Below, one piece after another: positions 45,089-56,798 of a stretch of 64,000 nt of DNA (position 1 is the first letter of the stretch; the number at the start of each line of letters is the position of its first letter). The stretch is from Dugong dugon. Lineage: Eukaryota; Chordata; Mammalia; Sirenia; Dugongidae. Made by a program: the position numbers and the translations under genes. Under the pieces are notes generated by a model. That model was not told where the DNA came from and ran no database searches. It saw only the letters and a program-made list of their open reading frames with translations. The stretch is taken from contig CM057468.1 of assembly GCA_030035585.1 (NCBI GenBank), positions 57,284,145 through 57,348,144 of the forward strand, given 5' to 3'.

Positions 45089-46794
45089 TAAGGTATATAA
45101 ATACAATCTCAGGACTCAAAACAAACCAAGCACTCAATCCACAGGATGCTTACTCCCTCTGAAAAAGAAAGCTTCCTTTGAAACTGAGTATCAGCATAAA
45201 GACAAGGGGGCCAAATCAAATCATTTTATTGCAGGCAACTTATATTAATGTTCCACAGTGGAAGAGATTCGGCCTTTGGTTTCATATTCCAGTTCTGCAG
45301 AAAAAAATATGTGTATGTATGTGTATATGCATACACACACATATACATACACACACACTAAAATAGACTGAAACAGATCAACACGTATAAATAGCTCAAT
45401 GCAACATCTGTAGCAGTCCTTAAGACTGTATTAAAGTCCTTCCTGTTTATCAGGTTGGTAAATCATATCAGCTCCTGAATTATTTAAATTGCCAGTTGCT
45501 GGGCAACCACATCTTCTGTCAACTGTCACTCACTCTTAAGTTCCTCTGTAACACTCCTTTAAGAAAAATAGTGAAAAATTCTTGAGAAGCTTATTTTCAG
45601 CATAAGAAATACACTTAATTTTATCTCTAAGTTTAAAAAGTCTGAAAACTGAGTGATTTTAGAAAATAAAACATGTTGAGTGAGTTGCAGGAGAGGCAGT
45701 GTGTGGTACAGGTAGTGATCTGGATGACATACCAGTCAGAAAACTAGCAAGAATTTGCTAAATAATGTGAGTTTTCCTTTTGGGAACTAGTCTCCAGGAC
45801 CACCATAGCAGAGACACATTTGTAACAGAAGCCTTCCAAAAGACAAAACACAATCTGGAAAAAGATGATTCTCAGCAAAACTGATGTCCAGTTATTATTT
45901 TTACAATTACACTCTCATCACTGAAGGAAGAATAAGAGTTAAAATCACAGTAATCAACTACTCCTTGCTCTTAATACTGCTTATTTCCCTTTAAACAGCA
46001 AATAAAGTGATTTGCTATGCTCTCATGGAAATTTCTGCATGTAAATGTTTTATTTTCTTGGATATAAATCAGCATCCATTATTTTACTCAGTCCAAGAGT
46101 TATTTGCTCTACCAATGCTATAAAACTCCTCTTCAAGGCAAGGCAGGCTCCTTAGCCAACAGAGACAACATAATGCAATATGTATGCAATTCACGCTGAC
46201 AACAGAAGTACTTCTAGAAGTGCCACTCCCTGTCTGTCTCTCTGAGCCTCAGTTTGGACCAGACCTACTCTAAAGTACTTCCTAGAAATAAAGCCATCAA
46301 TCTTTAAATTAGATTGTTCTCAGTTACAGCCTATATAAAATTGAGCCAACCCAATAAATCAGACTTGTTTTTGCCATTATGTCTCATAAAAAGAGATATA
46401 AACATACACACCTAGGAACAAAGAAAACCATTAAAATCTATAATTCACTCTGTTAAGCACTCTGTTAAACACTTTATTAAAGAATAAATATAAATAGGGA
46501 TATCTTCATGACTTCAAGTAGGGAATGGTTTCTTAGAAGACACAACTTGTCAAGTTTGAAATTTAAAACCTTTGCATAACAAAAGAAATTCTAAAAAAAT
46601 GTAAAGACAAACTGCACTGAGGTAAAAAAACACTGCAATGAAAATAACCAACCAACTATTGGTAATGAGACAATTTAAAGAATATCAATAAACAAGTAAG
46701 AAAATTTTTTTAACAATGGTAATTTAGAAATAAAGAAAAGGAACAGGCAATGAACAGAAAAGAAAACTTCCGCAGCCAATAAGTATACGAAAAG
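45089..46794. other. Mostly unassigned, with a TG/CA tract
   Basis: 45306-45360 is a self-complementary TGTATGTATGTGTATATGCA / TACACACACATATACATA tract. The rest is AT-rich without a recognised repeat or exon. The region 46460-46790 may include degraded L1. Confidence 0.45.
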
Positions 46795-47027
46795 ATACTC
46801 AATCTCACTAGTTAGCAGAGAAATGTTAATCTAAGGAACGATGAGATGCCAAATCACACTCATCAAATTGGGTAATATTTTAAAGTCTTATAATGTGTAA
46901 TGCTGGCAAGGATATGGAACAACTGGAATTTTCCTACACTTTCACTGAGAGTGTAAATGCATGAACCACATGAAATAGCAATTTAAGACTATCCAGTCAA
47001 GTGCAAGATTTATAATTCTCTATGACC
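46795..47027 (+). mobile_element. L1M ORF2 3' segment, first piece
   Basis: GATACTCAATCTCACTAGTT, AGATGCCAAATCACACTCAT and TGCTGGCAAGGATATGG are old L1 ORF2 text. The LTR at 47028 interrupts it within a CTATGACC..CAG phrase. Confidence 0.85.
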
Positions 47028-47766
47028 TGTGGTGGGCAAAATAACGCCCCCCACTAAAGATGCTCATGACCTAATCTCCAGAATCTATTAATATGCTACT
47101 TTACATAGCAAAAGAAAATTAAGGTTAAAGATGAAATTAAAGTTGCTAATAAAATGACTAAAATAGGCAGATTATTATGGATTTGCCCAGTGAGCTCAAT
47201 GTAACCATTAAAAAAAAAAAAGTGTAAACCCATTGCCATCAAGTTGATTCCAACCCATGGCAAACCCATGTGTTAGAGCAGACTGCTCCATAGGATTTTC
47301 TTGGCTGTAATCTTTATGGAAACAGATTGCCAGGCCTTTCTTCCACAGCACTGCTGGGTGAGTTCAAACCGCCCAACCTTTATGTTAGTAGTCGAGCACA
47401 AATTGTTTGCACCACCTAGGAATCTGCAGGGTCCTTAAAAGTGAAAGAGGGGGGCAGAAGAGGAGCTCAGAGAGAGATGAGACTATGGAATAATGGCTAA
47501 AAAGAAACAATGTTGCTCTCTTTGAGGATGGAAGAATGGGCCATCACCCAAGGAATGCAGGTGGCCTGTAGAACCTAGAAAATGCAAGGAAATGGATTCC
47601 CCCCAAGAGCTTCCAGAAGGAATGCAGGCCTGCCAACACTCTGATTTTAGTCCAGTGAGACCCATGTCAGATTTCTAACCTACAGAACTGAAAAACAATT
47701 AGATTGCTTTGTTTTAAGCCACCAAGTTTGGGGTAATGTGTTTCAGCAGCATAGGAAAAAAATACA
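47028..47766 (+). mobile_element. MLT-like LTR inserted in L1, split by a SINE
   Basis: Starts TGTGGTGGGCAAAATAACGC, resumes at about 47426 (CAGGGTCCTTAAAAGTGAAA) after the SINE, and contains CCAAGGAATGCAGGTGGCCT. Ends near AAAAAAATACA. Flanks TGACC (47023-47027) and TGACT (47767-47771) form an imperfect 5-bp duplication of the L1 target. Related to 15201-15681. Confidence 0.85.
47205..47425 (-). mobile_element. Class B SINE inside the MLT-like LTR
   Basis: A-run, then AAACCCATTGCCATCAAGTT, GGAAACAGATTGCCAGG, GAGTTCAAACCGCCCAACC and TTTGCACCACCTAGGAATC. It is the youngest layer of this nest. No clear target duplication. Confidence 0.9.
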
Positions 47767-48019
47767 TGACTCAGTATTCTACTGCTAGGGAAATTATCCC
47801 ACGCCCTCTTGGGCACAATCACAAGAATGTTCACAGTAAGCCTATATAGAACAGAAATTTCTGAAATGATCTAAACATCTACCAACAGAATAAAGGATTT
47901 ATGAACATTGTGGTAATTTATATACTAGAATACTATATAGTAGTTAAGGTAAAGGACCTAGAGCCATATATATCAACATGGATAAATCTCAAAAATTATG
48001 GTAAATTAATGAAATAATA
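47767..48019 (+). mobile_element. L1M segment, second piece
   Basis: TGACTCAGTATTCTACTGCT continues the L1 text after the LTR. TGGATAAATCTCAAAAATTA follows before the class C SINE. Confidence 0.8.
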
Positions 48020-48367
48020 CGGCAGTGGTGATTCAGTGATAGAAGTCTCACCTTCCATGCAGAAGACCTAGGTTCTATTCCCAGCCAATGTACCTCATGA
48101 ACGGACACCAACCATCGGTCAGTGAGGATTGGGTGTTGCTATAATGCTGAACATGTTTCAGCTGAACTTTCAGACCAAGATGAACTAGGAAGAAAGGCCT
48201 GGAAACCTGCTTCTGAAAATCAGCCAACGAAAACCCTGTGGATCACAACAGTCTGATCCACAGCCAATCATGGGGATGGCACAGGACTGGGCAGTGTTTT
48301 ATTCCATTGTGCATGAGGTTGCCATGAGTCAGGGGCCAGCTCAACAGCAGCTAACAACAACAACAGC
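48020..48367 (+). mobile_element. Class C SINE inside L1M
   Basis: Head GGCAGTGGTGATTCAGTGAT, B-box region GGTTCTATTCCCAGCCAATG, body CAGACCAAGATGAACTAGGA, end CAGCAGCTAACAACAACAAC. A perfect 12-bp target duplication, AATGAAATAATA, lies at 48008-48019 and 48368-48379. Confidence 0.96.
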
Positions 48368-48379
48368 AATGAAATAATA

Positions 48380-48712
48380 AGCTTAAAAATGGTGTGCATA
48401 ATGTAAAATCATTTATATAAAGTTGAAAAACATACAAAATGATATTATATAATATGTATGGAAAAATATGTGTAGTTAAAGAAGACATGGATGGGAACAG
48501 TAAACAACATACTCAGTATGGTAAGTAAACTGTAAACATTGTATCAAGTATATCTGAAATGCTTCATTTCTCAAAAATAAAAAGTCTTGAGGTAATATGA
48601 CAAAAAATATAGATTTGACTAAGCTGAATGGTGGATACTTGAGTGTTTGTTAAATTTATTATTTATATTTTTTGGTATTACTGAAATATTTCATAATAAA
48701 AAGATAAACAAC
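48380..48712 (+). mobile_element. L1M 3' UTR, final piece
   Basis: CATTTATATAAAGTTGAAAA and the terminal GAAATATTTCATAATAAAAA fit an old L1 3' end. Confidence 0.7.
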
Positions 48713-50656
48713 ATATGCTCAAAATGATGTATTTCCATGTGTTCATGGGCAAACAGGAGAACTGATTCTTCCCAATTTCACAGAAAATGACCTCACCAAA
48801 GGACGTATCCTCATTAACTTGCCCAATCAAAGACAAAAATGTCAAGAGCAAATATCAATATTTAACCCGACTTTTGTAACATTCCAAATGTACACTGAAA
48901 ACAAGCAAATTTTTATTTTTTCCTTTTATTTTAAGCAATTTCATGTCAAGTCTGAAAAATCAAGAAGTAATTCACACTGGGAGGATTTCTCCTGCATGTC
49001 TCCAAATAGGCACACCCATGTGTGAGGAAGTCTGTCTGTAAGTGGGTACTTATGAAACGGGCCATAAACAATACATAGTCACCAACAGGCATACTGTTCA
49101 TTTAGCAATACAGTGTATAAGTTGTTAGACAGACACAGTAACAGTCGACACAGCATCATCAAACTTCCATCAGTCACGATGAATAAGCTTATGAGCTATT
49201 AATATAAAAAATACAAATTCACTTTTTGCAGTTTAATATCTTTTCCTTGTTATAGTTCTATCAGATGGGTTGCAATTCCTGTTTTTCTCTTTGTTAAGTG
49301 ATGTTTTAGGTCTGTTTTTTAATGTCTGTTCAGTGCCCCCAGGGCATTATGAGAAGATGAGGAAATGACTGTTCTGCTTCTTGGGAAAATGTAAAAAATG
49401 AGGGGGTTTTCCACTTTGACTGCTTTTTTTCCTCAACTGGAAAATTTTACATCTTTCCCTAGGAAGCACTCATAGCTTAAAACACTGGCACTAAATTGTT
49501 TTGCCAGAGGGAAAAAATAAACACAAGAATAACTTAAGACTAATGTACCTTAAATACCTAACATGGATAAAAGTAAAAGCATTGTATCGCAGGCCATTGT
49601 TATTCAAATAAAGCTTGTGAAATCACTTTAAAAGCCCAGGTCTCTTTCTTTAAAGCCTGAGAAAATTAAGTTAATTATATTTAGTTCTGGGTGGCACATA
49701 GTTTAATACCTGTCCCTGACAAACACCAACCACAATATAAAAGGCAATCATAGCAGCTCTGAAGAAAAATAGGCTCCTTTGTTTTTTCCTGACCAAGGCA
49801 AGCCTGAGTCCAAATAAATTCATGCCTCAGTCTACAACTCTGAATATTTAAAATGAAGATTTGCCATATTATGAAGCATAAAATGAAAGATAAACATACT
49901 ATTCCAGATTATTTTAATGCATATAATAATGTTCAAACTCCTAATGAACAAGAACTATTACCTAAGAAAAAGTGACTGAAGAAACATCCCAGCCAGATAT
50001 TATAATCAAAGCTTATCCCTTTAACTGATACCTTGAATTTAAGCAGAGTATTATTGCATTCAGTGTTCCTGAATCAACTGATAGAGTCCTTCTTCAGTAA
50101 GACCCTTTCTCTTTCTAGAACTCTTTTTTCTCCAACCAATCAGCATGAAGACCCTTTTGTTGGTGAATTAACATTCTTACATATTGGCTACATGTCCCTT
50201 CTCCAAAGACATGTCATCTTTTGTTCCATCCACCTCTTCTGAGGGATCTCTCTTGTATGGCTAGGATCATCTCCTCTCCAGGTACCTAACTATTCCTGAT
50301 AGGTTGAGCTCCCTAAACTCAGCACAATAGGCATCTATGCGACCATCTGAGCTACTTTTCTCTCCAAGAAATGAAATTCACCACATCACCTCTGTCAGAT
50401 CACTCTCTTCCTGAACAAGTCCCTGGTCAAAAACGCAATACATTCATTCCATTGATGAGTATATTATAAATAATTAAAAGATACTCTCTATATTAAGTTG
50501 GAATATACCTCTCCATGACTTCTATTTATTGGTCTACTTCATTCAGTTACTGGGTAAACCAAAAATCCCCTTGTTATGTAACACAGTCATTCAATTCTTT
50601 GATGACTGATACCATGTTTGCTTCAAATCTTAATTAAATACCCTCTGTTTCTTCAA
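48713..50656. other. Unassigned AT-rich sequence
   Basis: 1.9 kb with no recognised repeat family or exon; the longest unexplained stretch between 46 and 54 kb. Confidence 0.45.
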
Positions 50657-50780
50657 ATGGAAACCCTGGTGGTATAGCGGTTAAGAGTTCAGCTGCTAAC
50701 CAAAAAAAAGTCGGCAGTTCGAATCCACCAGGCACTCCTTGGAAACTCTATGGGGCAGTTCCATTCTGTAGAATTTTTTT
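50657..50780 (+). mobile_element. Class A SINE lacking its RTE-derived end
   Basis: GGAAACCCTGGTGGTATAGC, GTCGGCAGTTCGAATCCACC and CTATGGGGCAGTTCCATTCT, then directly a T-rich run. The GGTCGCTATGAGTCGG block is missing. Confidence 0.88.
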
Positions 50781-50957
50781 CTTTTTTTTTTTCAAATTTA
50801 TTCAAATATTCCTTTAACCCTAATACCTTTAGTCCATAGACATGCACGACTCTCACTACCAGTTGATGTTAACCTAGGATCTGACTGGCATATACCCAAA
50901 TAATACACTGGCATATATGTAATAGCACAGTTATTCTCAACTCAGTCACATAAAATT
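50781..50957. other. Unassigned sequence
   Basis: Short spacer between two class A SINEs; nothing recognised. Confidence 0.4.
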
Positions 50958-51106
50958 ATGTCGCAGTGGTTGGCAGCTATGGCTGCTAAGCAAAGGTCAG
51001 CAGTTCGAACCCACCAGCTGCTCCTTGGAAACCCTATGGGGCAGCTCTGCTTGGTCCTATAGGGTCGCTATGAGTCGAAATCAACTTGATGGCAATGGGT
51101 CTGGTT
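50958..51106 (+). mobile_element. Class A SINE, 5' end slightly altered
   Basis: GTCGCAGTGGTTGGCAGCTA, GTCAGCAGTTCGAACCCACC, GGGTCGCTATGAGTCGAAAT, then GGGTCTGGTTTTC. The first bases of the usual head are missing. Confidence 0.92.
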
Positions 51107-51599
51107 TTCTTGAGGCTATCCAACCCGTGCCCAATTCCATCACATCATCCTGTTTTTATTACTGCAAGTTATTTATCTATATGTGAAATTCATTGTTTCT
51201 TATTGAGGTATGTCTCCTATCACCAGAACTACAAACGCCATGAAAGCAAAGACGATGCCTGTCTAATTCACAGAACCAGAGAATAGTGCCTGGCATATGG
51301 TGGATAACCCATATATATGCTGCTGACTACACAAATAAAATCTACCTAAAATATTGCTTCCCAGGAATTTTCACCTGACATAAATATTCAGGATCATCAC
51401 TGACCTAAATTCTACAATGCCTAAGCACTGGATATAAAGAGTGGAAACACAAAAAGAGTCAAACTTAGTCTTTGTGGATACAGAGTGTTTCCAGAGTTGG
51501 TGATGACAAGCTGAATTATGGAGGAGAAACAAGTTATAATGAATATTCAGTGCCAAGGTCTCATTTTTTAGATCTCAGGATGGTTAAAGACCACAAGGA
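51107..51599. other. Unassigned sequence
   Basis: No repeat family or exon was recognised. Confidence 0.4.
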
Positions 51600-52095
51600 G
51601 GTTAGAAGAAATGTATTGTAGGTACAAGGGACAGTATGTGTGAGCATCATGAGAGTAAAAGGATGGTCTAGGAACTGCTTAGGTGATTGAGGTGACAGCT
51701 GAGGAGAAGATAAGTAGAGGAAAGGCAAGGAGTAAGGCTGGGGAGTCACAGGGGCAGACCATGAAAAGGACAGAATGACATAATCTGGTTTACATTTAGG
51801 AAAAAAAAAAATACGCTGGTCTCAGAAAGGTGAATAGAGCAGAGAAGGGTATGACTAGGCGGAGGAAGACTCAGTAGGAAGCTGCTGCAGAATTCCAAAC
51901 AGGAGATGAAGGGAGACTGAACTAGGATAATAAAAATGAGGTTGGACTAGACAGGCTGGAACATAGGAATATTGGAGGAGGGAGGACCACCAGGGTCAAA
52001 TGATGAAGGGGGTAAGTAAAAGGAGAAGTGAAGGATAATTCCTAGGCTTCTGACTTGGTGAACCAGAAGGAGTTCCCAGTCACAAAAACTGAAAA
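51600..52095 (+). mobile_element. Ancient interspersed repeat candidate (family unknown)
   Basis: The purine-rich text CATAATCTGGTTTACATTTA, AAGCTGCTGCAGAATTCCAA and ATAATTCCTAGGCTTCTGAC recalls a widespread ancient mammalian LINE-like repeat. The family could not be assigned. Confidence 0.4.
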
Positions 52096-52157
52096 TAAAG
52101 AATAAGGAAAAGATTGTTTAGAAGCCTTCACTTTCCAGGAACCAAGGGAAGGAAATA

Positions 52158-52466
52158 CAGGCAGTTCCCGATTTATGGCAGGGTTCATTCCGACCACTCA
52201 GTAATAAGTCGATGCTTACGTAAGTTGAATAACTCTTTTTTTCTTCTTAATTTTCATTATTATTACCTTTTATTACAAGTATCTTTATGAATTCAATCTT
52301 TGAACATCTTCGAGTGAGCAGCTGAGAATGATAACATCAGCAAATTACCCACTGCAACATTGTCTGTAATGCATATTACTAATGATAAGATGAATTAAAA
52401 AAAAAAAAGATAGCTGTAAGTACAGTTTGTCATAACTAAAATATGCCATAAGTTGGGGACTACCTG
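52158..52466. mobile_element. Short DNA transposon (MITE-like) with terminal inverted repeats
   Basis: Left end CAGGCAGTTCCCGATTTATG and right end CATAAGTTGGGGACTACCTG are inverted copies matching at about 19 of 23 positions. TA precedes the left end (52156-52157) but TC follows the right. The 309-bp size and TA flank suggest a Tc1/mariner- or Tigger-like non-autonomous element. It carries no ORF. Confidence 0.75.
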
Positions 52467-53230
52467 TCCATCAAAATGCAAATGGTTCCCTCTGAATGCT
52501 GATATTTACTGTGATCTTACCTCCTTTATCCATCTTTTAATTTCTAAATTTTCTAAAATAGATGTCTACTATTCATAATCAGAAAACATTATTTCTTTCC
52601 AAAAATTTTCAATAAAACTGATTTTATTACTTTGTTTATTTACTTCCCACTGAAGATTCTGAAAATCATTAAAATCAAAACCAGATGTGACATGTAGACA
52701 GATTTGGGGTTTGGAGATTTTCTTTTCTACGCATAAATACAGCCAGCCATAGACAACTATGACACTCCAGGTGATCCATGTCAATTTGGGCTTTTTCCTT
52801 CTTTTAATGAGATTATCTGCCACATGACACAGAATCTTTGTGTAATGCTCCTAAAAGGATATGTCATGCATAGCCATACCCTGCATCAAATTAATGAATA
52901 AAAGGGACACTGACTTCCTTTAAATTAATTAAGTTGCTTTCAATTCTTACTCATTATAGCAGCAATTCATCTTACATACTTAGTATCTTGACTTGATAAT
53001 TTACATAGAATCTGCCATCACCTGTCAATAAACATAACTTGTTATTATAGCATGTAGTCTTCTTAGAAAGAATGACCACCAGCATCATACACAGAGTTTT
53101 CTCAAAAATGTCTCTAAGTAGTCAGTTGTGTGGTAAGGGTTAACAACTAGTAAAGCTCTTATTTCTTTGAGGCATGTTTTTTGCCCCAGGTTATAGAAAT
53201 AATTATTAGTAGTATTTGCTGCAAAATGCA
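52467..53230. other. Unassigned AT-rich sequence
   Basis: No repeat family or exon was recognised. Confidence 0.4.
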
Positions 53231-53242
53231 AATATGTCACTA

Positions 53243-53297
53243 TCAAAACCAAAACCAAACCTACTGCCGTCGAGTCAATTCCGACTCACAGCAACCC
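53243..53297 (-). mobile_element. 55-bp SINE 3'-end insertion
   Basis: Only the terminal part of a class A/B SINE is present: ACCAAACCTACTGCCGTCGA, GTCAATTCCGACTCACAGCA. A perfect 12-bp target duplication, AATATGTCACTA, at 53231-53242 and 53298-53309 shows this tiny piece is a complete insertion event. Confidence 0.95.
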
Positions 53298-53309
53298 AAT
53301 ATGTCACTA

Positions 53310-54235
53310 CAGAGACTGTTCATTCATTCAACAATAGGCCTAGGTGTGTGGCATATACTAGTTAACAAAAAAGTGGGGGAAACTCCCTACCCTCACATAG
53401 CTTTTTTTTTGGGTGAAGGGGCGGCAGGGGGTAGTGTTTTAGAAGTAGCTCAACTAGGTTACCATAAATCTAATGCAGTTTAAAGCCTATACTATCCAAA
53501 AGGTGAAACTGAAGGACCCCACTAGGACTGAATGCACCTAACAACTAAGTCTAGAGCTTCTGAGGATGCTGCTGTTATAATGGAAGATTTTAAGAGCAGC
53601 CCCCTCAGCTTGGTGCAATGTTCACGCTGGGACTCGGGGTCAGGAAGAATTAGAATCACAGGATAGAACAAACATTTAAAAAGCCGTATACTCTTGACCT
53701 GCCAAACCTTCTGGGAGAGGTCCTGACTGTGTTTCATTTCAATGGAAGTAAAAGTCTGCAGCCCTATGGGTCAGCAGAGAACAAGAAGCTGGGGAGAAGG
53801 TGTGCTGAAAGGCTAATCAGATTGACTAAGAAGAGCTGGTCCCAGAAATGACCAAACTATACAGCCAGTTGTCCCTCCTGTCCAAAGCAGAGAAACAGCT
53901 AGGGAATTAACAAAACTTTGACTAATTTCCTTGTAGGAAGAAGGGATAACAAAGTTCTATGTGGTGATGTTGACCTCATCCATCCCAATAACAAAAAAAG
54001 AGATGCCTCCATAGTAAGCTGAGGGAGTGTGTAAGATGCCAATAAATTTAATCTTCAAACAAGTATTTTTCCAACGGGGAAAGGAATCTCAGGGATAAGA
54101 ATGAGAACTCTCCAGAGGGGTTATGGAAGGATGGGTAGAAGTAGGAGTCCTCTAGGGGATTACACTGCTCTCATTATTTGACAGCACCTTATATTTTAAG
54201 GGTAGAATTTATTTGGGCCAAATTTAGACAGTTTT
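53310..54235. other. Unassigned sequence
   Basis: A T-run near 53402-53410 and a G-rich patch follow. No recognised repeat family or exon. Confidence 0.4.
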
Positions 54236-54250
54236 AATCCCTTTCTATAA

Positions 54251-54455
54251 GGAGCTCTGGTGGTGCAATGATTAAGCACTCAGCTGCTAACTGAAACGTC
54301 AGCAGTTCAAATCCACCAGCAACTCCATGGGAGAAAAGATCTAGTGATCTGCTCCTGTAAAGATTTGCAGCCTAAGAAACCCTATAGGGCAGCTCTACTC
54401 TGTCATATAGGGTCATTATGAGTTAGAATCGACATGACACACACAACAACAACAA
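54251..54455 (+). mobile_element. Class B SINE with AAC tail, first of a same-site pair
   Basis: Head GGAGCTCTGGTGGTGCAATG, B box CAGCAGTTCAAATCCACC, end GGTCATTATGAGTTAGAATC, tail ACACACAACAACAAC. Target copies flank it at 54236-54250 and 54456-54470 (AATCCCTTTCTATAA / AATCCCTTCTATAAG). Confidence 0.94.
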
Positions 54456-54470
54456 AATCCCTTCTATAAG

Positions 54471-54684
54471 GTCCCTGCATGGTGCAAACAGTTTGCACTT
54501 GACTACTAACCTAAAGGTTGGTGGTTCAAACTTACCCAGTGGCTCTGCTAAAGAAAGACCTGGTGATCCGCTTCCATAAAGATAACAGTCAAGAAAGCCC
54601 TATGGAGCAGTTCTACTGTGTAACACATGGGTCACCATGAGTAGGAATCGACTGGATGGCAATGGATTGTTTTTGTTCTTTTTT
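54471..54684 (+). mobile_element. Class D/B SINE, second of a same-site pair
   Basis: Head GTCCCTGCATGGTGCAAACA, B box GGTGGTTCAAACTTACCC, middle GCTTCCATAAAGATAACAG, end GGTCACCATGAGTAGGAATC, T-rich tail. A third copy of the target (AACCCCTTCTATA) follows at 54685-54697. Confidence 0.94.
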
Positions 54685-54697
54685 AACCCCTTCTATA

Positions 54698-56798
54698 TCC
54701 CCTAAAATGTGCTTACAATGGGAAAACAAGGAAGATCCTTAGGGGTATGGACTCTGTAACTTAGCTGCACCTTCTCTAAGTGACAGAGGAATAACTACAC
54801 ATTCTGATGTGATAATGAGAGCACGGAGGAGTCCTTCAGGCAAGACTTTTCACTCAATTAGGATTTAGGAAGGAATACTAAAACCATAAAGGACTAGGGT
54901 CAATTCAGTAAATTAAGAACCCAAGGATGTGTGTGGGGAAATCCGAACTCAAGGACCTGATAGGGTTTTCTAGGATCTATCCTGTATTTGCCCTCTGTAC
55001 TCCAAACTCTGGTTACACTAAGATATTTAAAGTCTGTAAGGCAAATATTTCAAAAAATAATGTCTTAGAGCAGGACCAAGACCGTGGTTACTTCAATTTG
55101 GTAATAATAATACAAGTAACTAAGATAAGGTATGTATGGGAATGGAGAGGTGAAAATGAGCTCCAACCCCATCCAACACTTGCCCCGCTGCTCTGAGAGT
55201 CCTAGAGCCACACTACCAGAAAACACAGAGGAGCACCAAACGGCCAAAGGTTTTAGATTTTATACGATGAACTAGGTTGTCTCAATATCTACACAACAAG
55301 TACCCTGGAGTCAGGAAAATTTGCTCTACTTACTCAGAGATGCCAGTCCACCCCCGGACTTAATACTCCTTTCGGAATGCAAACTTTTGAAGTATTTACT
55401 ATGCAAAATTTCCTGCCCAACCAGCAGCTCAGGAAGGAGAGCCCCGCCTGTAGGCTCTGATGGGTTTTTAGACTCCACTGCACCTGGGATCAAAGGCAGG
55501 ATTTTCAGATAATTTAAAACTCCTTGCTAGGGTGTTCGTGAAATGTTCGAAGTTTTAAAATTTATCACCAGACACGGGGGGAAAAAAATCTATTTCAAAT
55601 AGATACTTTTCTTCCAGTCCTGAAAGTGCTTCTTAAGAAACTATAATCACCTAGCTCAGATGTAGTGAAACTAGCAAGGGAACAATACAGTTTACTTTTG
55701 AAAGAACTGCAAAATACTCATTACCGAACAATAGAAGCTGTGCTTCAGCAGGGCCCTCAGTTCAATTTTAAAATGCTTGAAGCCTGGTGTGGCTTGCTTG
55801 CTGATCAGGGCACACGACTTCTCACCAGCTGAATAAGCTTGTCTTCAGAGTGGCTGGCTTATTCTGAAAAAAATGCTGCTCGTTGAGAATTTCAGCTTTA
55901 CAAAGTGACAGGAAGTCAACTTCTATTGTAGCCATTTAATTAAAAAAAAAAAAACCTTACAATTCCTTCAAAATTTGAGTCATCTCCAATTTAAAGAAGG
56001 GATAACAGAACTGCTCAGTGTTCTTTGTTCTTAATTTGATATTTTATTATTAGGAACTTAAAGAAAGAACAGGATGTATATACTCAATGACACAGGCATC
56101 TGGGTTAAAATCGTTGGAACTGGCAAGAAAAAATAAATTCTTTTTCCAAAGCATAACACACCAAACAACAGTTCATAAAGAAAGTTTAAATTATTATAAT
56201 TAGATGCATGCAGTTATTTTCTCAGCTAAATAAAAAGCACTGAATAATCAACTGTCTAAACATAATTATGAACAACTTCGCCTTCATAATGCAAAGTATT
56301 GATGCAGTTTCCTAATTTTGCTTATCTGAATTAAAATAAACAATAAGGGATGAGATGAAATCTGGATCTACTCAAGAGGTGATGTGTAATTTCTTAAGTT
56401 CTTGGGAAGATGACATATTTTACTACTTTTCTTATTTTGGTGGGTTCAAAGAGAAATCTGTAAAACATCTTGCATGCTAGTATTTTAAATTAAAAAAAAA
56501 TAACAAAATTCCTAATGTTTACTCTCTTCTTTAGACCAATTCTGTCTTTCCTGAGGGAACAGAGGCAATATCATGCTGCCAAGAAACTCCAAGCATGGGA
56601 CTATCCTGCCACCACTGGTTTCCTATCAGTCTCCTTTCTTCCAAGTGGAAACGTCCCAGAAATTTAGAGATTTCACTTTAGCAAGAGGTGAATTTTACCG
56701 GCGTAATGAGTGTCCTGGCTTTGGAAGGAAAGCCAGTATCTTGCTGTTGCTTTTTTATGGTCTAAGCTTGGTCAAGGGTTTGGACTTCTCTATGGCGG
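54698..56798. other. Unassigned sequence
   Basis: 2.1 kb without a recognised repeat or exon. The frames at 54927-55196 and 56573-56884 have no visible domain. An A-run lies near 55941-55953. Confidence 0.45.
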
